DNA of 64,000 nucleotides from Mariniflexile jejuense. Its GTDB lineage: Bacteria; Bacteroidota; Bacteroidia; Flavobacteriales; Flavobacteriaceae. The position numbers were made by a program, and so were the translations under genes. The number at the start of each line of letters is the position of its first letter. Position 1 is the stretch's first letter. Location of the stretch: positions 744,001 through 808,000 of the forward strand of contig NZ_JBHTJI010000001.1 in assembly GCF_042675665.1 (NCBI RefSeq). The letters run 5' to 3'. The notes below the pieces were generated by a model. It saw nothing but the letters and a program-made list of their open reading frames with translations. It did no database searches and was not told the DNA's origin. Below, piece after piece: positions 63,213-64,000 of this stretch.

Positions 63213-63370
63213 TTTATTTAATTTACTTTAAATCTACTACAAGTGAAACTTTACATTGTTTCGAAATAATTTTTTATAATTTATTTACTCTTTTATTTTT
63301 TCTTAGATTTCAATTCCTAAACGTACGCTAAAAAGCAACTTCCATATACTGATGTTCGTTTTAAACTACA

Positions 63371-64000
63371 TCAAATAAGACCTTTCAATATATCTTTTAT
63401 ATGGTTTGTTTCTTTCATTTCATTAAAAATCGCATCAAAATCATCACCTTTCATTAGCTCTTTAAATTGCGTTAAATTGTTAATGTATTCTTCTAAAGTT
63501 TCAATTACGTTTTCTTTATTCTGCTTAAAAATAGGTGTCCACATTTCAGGTGAACTTTTTGCCAATCGTACAGTAGATGCAAATCCACTTCCTGCCATAT
63601 CAAATATATCGCGTTCGTTTTTTTCTTTCTCCATTACCGTTTTACCTAGCATAAACGAACTAATATGTGATAAATGCGATACGTAAGCAATATGTTTGTC
63701 ATGCGCTTCTGGGTTCATATATCGTATACGCATCCCGATTGATTTAAACAACTCCAACGCTTTTTCTTGAAGTTTGAATGTTGTTTTTTCAACTTCGCAA
63801 ATAATATTTGTTTTGCCAACAAACAAGTTAGGAATCGCAGCACTTGGCCCTGAATGTTCGGTTCCTGCAATTGGATGCATTGCTAAAAAATTTCTGCGTT
63901 TTGGGTGGTTTTCAACCACTTTACAAATTGCTTCTTTTGTCGAGCCTGCATCAACCACCAATCCTGTATCTGGTATTTTGTCTAAAATAGATGGTAATAA
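63371..64000 (-). CDS. tyrA: Prephenate dehydrogenase (N-terminus beyond window edge)
   Basis: The frame is open to base 64000, so about 210 C-terminal residues are visible. VVDAGSTKEAIC and HPIAGTEHSGP (substrate-binding His and Arg/Gly region), then HDKHIAYVSHLSHISSF and GSGFASTVRLAKSSPEMW are typical of prephenate dehydrogenase. It makes 4-hydroxyphenylpyruvate for tyrosine. The NAD-binding Rossmann start lies outside the window. Confidence 0.9.
   Translation of the reverse strand, partial: LLPSILDKIPDTGLVVDAGSTKEAICKVVENHPKRRNFLAMHPIAGTEHSGPSAAIPNLFVGKTNIICEVEKTTFKLQEKALELFKSIGMRIRYMNPEAHDKHIAYVSHLSHISSFMLGKTVMEKEKNERDIFDMAGSGFASTVRLAKSSPEMWTPIFKQNKENVIETLEEYINNLTQFKELMKGDDFDAIFNEMKETNHIKDILKGLI

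Noticed and set aside
1..64000. CRISPR arrays, tRNA and rRNA genes
   Set aside because: No regularly spaced repeats and no cloverleaf or rRNA sequence were recognised in any intergenic space. A tRNAscan or Infernal run would settle small RNAs.

Overview
The window is a stretch of core chromosome from a member of the Bacteroidota, almost certainly a marine-type Flavobacteriaceae. The evidence is the low G+C, Bacteroidota promoters (TAnnTTTG at -7 with TTG/TTTG at -33), gliding genes gldB and gldC, exosortase family XrtF, a DnaG with the flavobacterial-type zinc ribbon, TonB-dependent receptors and many lipoproteins. No rRNA, tRNA, CRISPR array, phage or intact insertion sequence was found. Species cannot be named from the sequence alone.

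Layout. 1-779: 3' part of a membrane protein gene. 932-8210 (+): miaB, a sigma-54 activator, lptE, a TPR protein, secG, then groES and groEL with a four-helix-bundle (S23/IVP-like) gene inserted between them. 8211-8790: gene-poor, repeat-bearing gap. 8791-16049 (-): a dissolved inorganic carbon cluster (dabA, dabB, a SulP transporter, a DUF2490 outer-membrane protein, a small lipoprotein). 16156-18369 (-): dipeptidyl peptidase IV. 18529-22535 (-): a putative metal-handling cluster (HMA protein, TonB receptor, HMA-MauE membrane protein, HYC_CC_PP protein). 22595-23567 (-): xrtF and its partner.

23661-32238 (+): GAF protein, purH, then the rod-shape operon mreB-mreC-mreD-mrdA-rodA, followed by a peptide deformylase that carries a lipoprotein signal. 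32239-33536 (-): gldC and gldB. 33629-35150 (+): nadE and an orphan NarL-type response regulator with Glu at the phosphoacceptor site, ending tail-to-tail with dnaG (-). 37246-38585 (+): an AraC regulator and a DoxX-like protein. 38635-41146 (-): ECF sigma factor, membrane protein and outer-membrane barrel. 41446-44802 (+): circularly permuted ATP-grasp, alpha-E and transglutaminase genes, a known but functionally unresolved trio. 45004-50684 (+): three tandem IPT/TIG-Kelch lipoproteins.

50896-61531 (-): polyprenyl synthase, rlmN, queA, aroA, a MazG-like pyrophosphohydrolase, two DUF3857 transglutaminase-like proteins (one lacking catalytic residues), dtd and rsgA. 61618-62070 (+): a secreted unknown. 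62130-64000 (-): DAHP synthase/chorismate mutase and the 3' part of a prephenate dehydrogenase gene.

Genes act together in several units: envelope biogenesis (lptE, secG, mre/mrd/rod), protein folding (groES/EL), inorganic carbon uptake (dab/sulP), metal traffic (TonB receptor with HMA proteins) and aromatic amino acid synthesis (aroA, DAHP synthase, tyrA). Intergenic spaces hold several palindromic sequences resembling interspersed flavobacterial repeats. Start codons were moved inward where a promoter, a signal peptide or the family's usual N-terminus argued for it.
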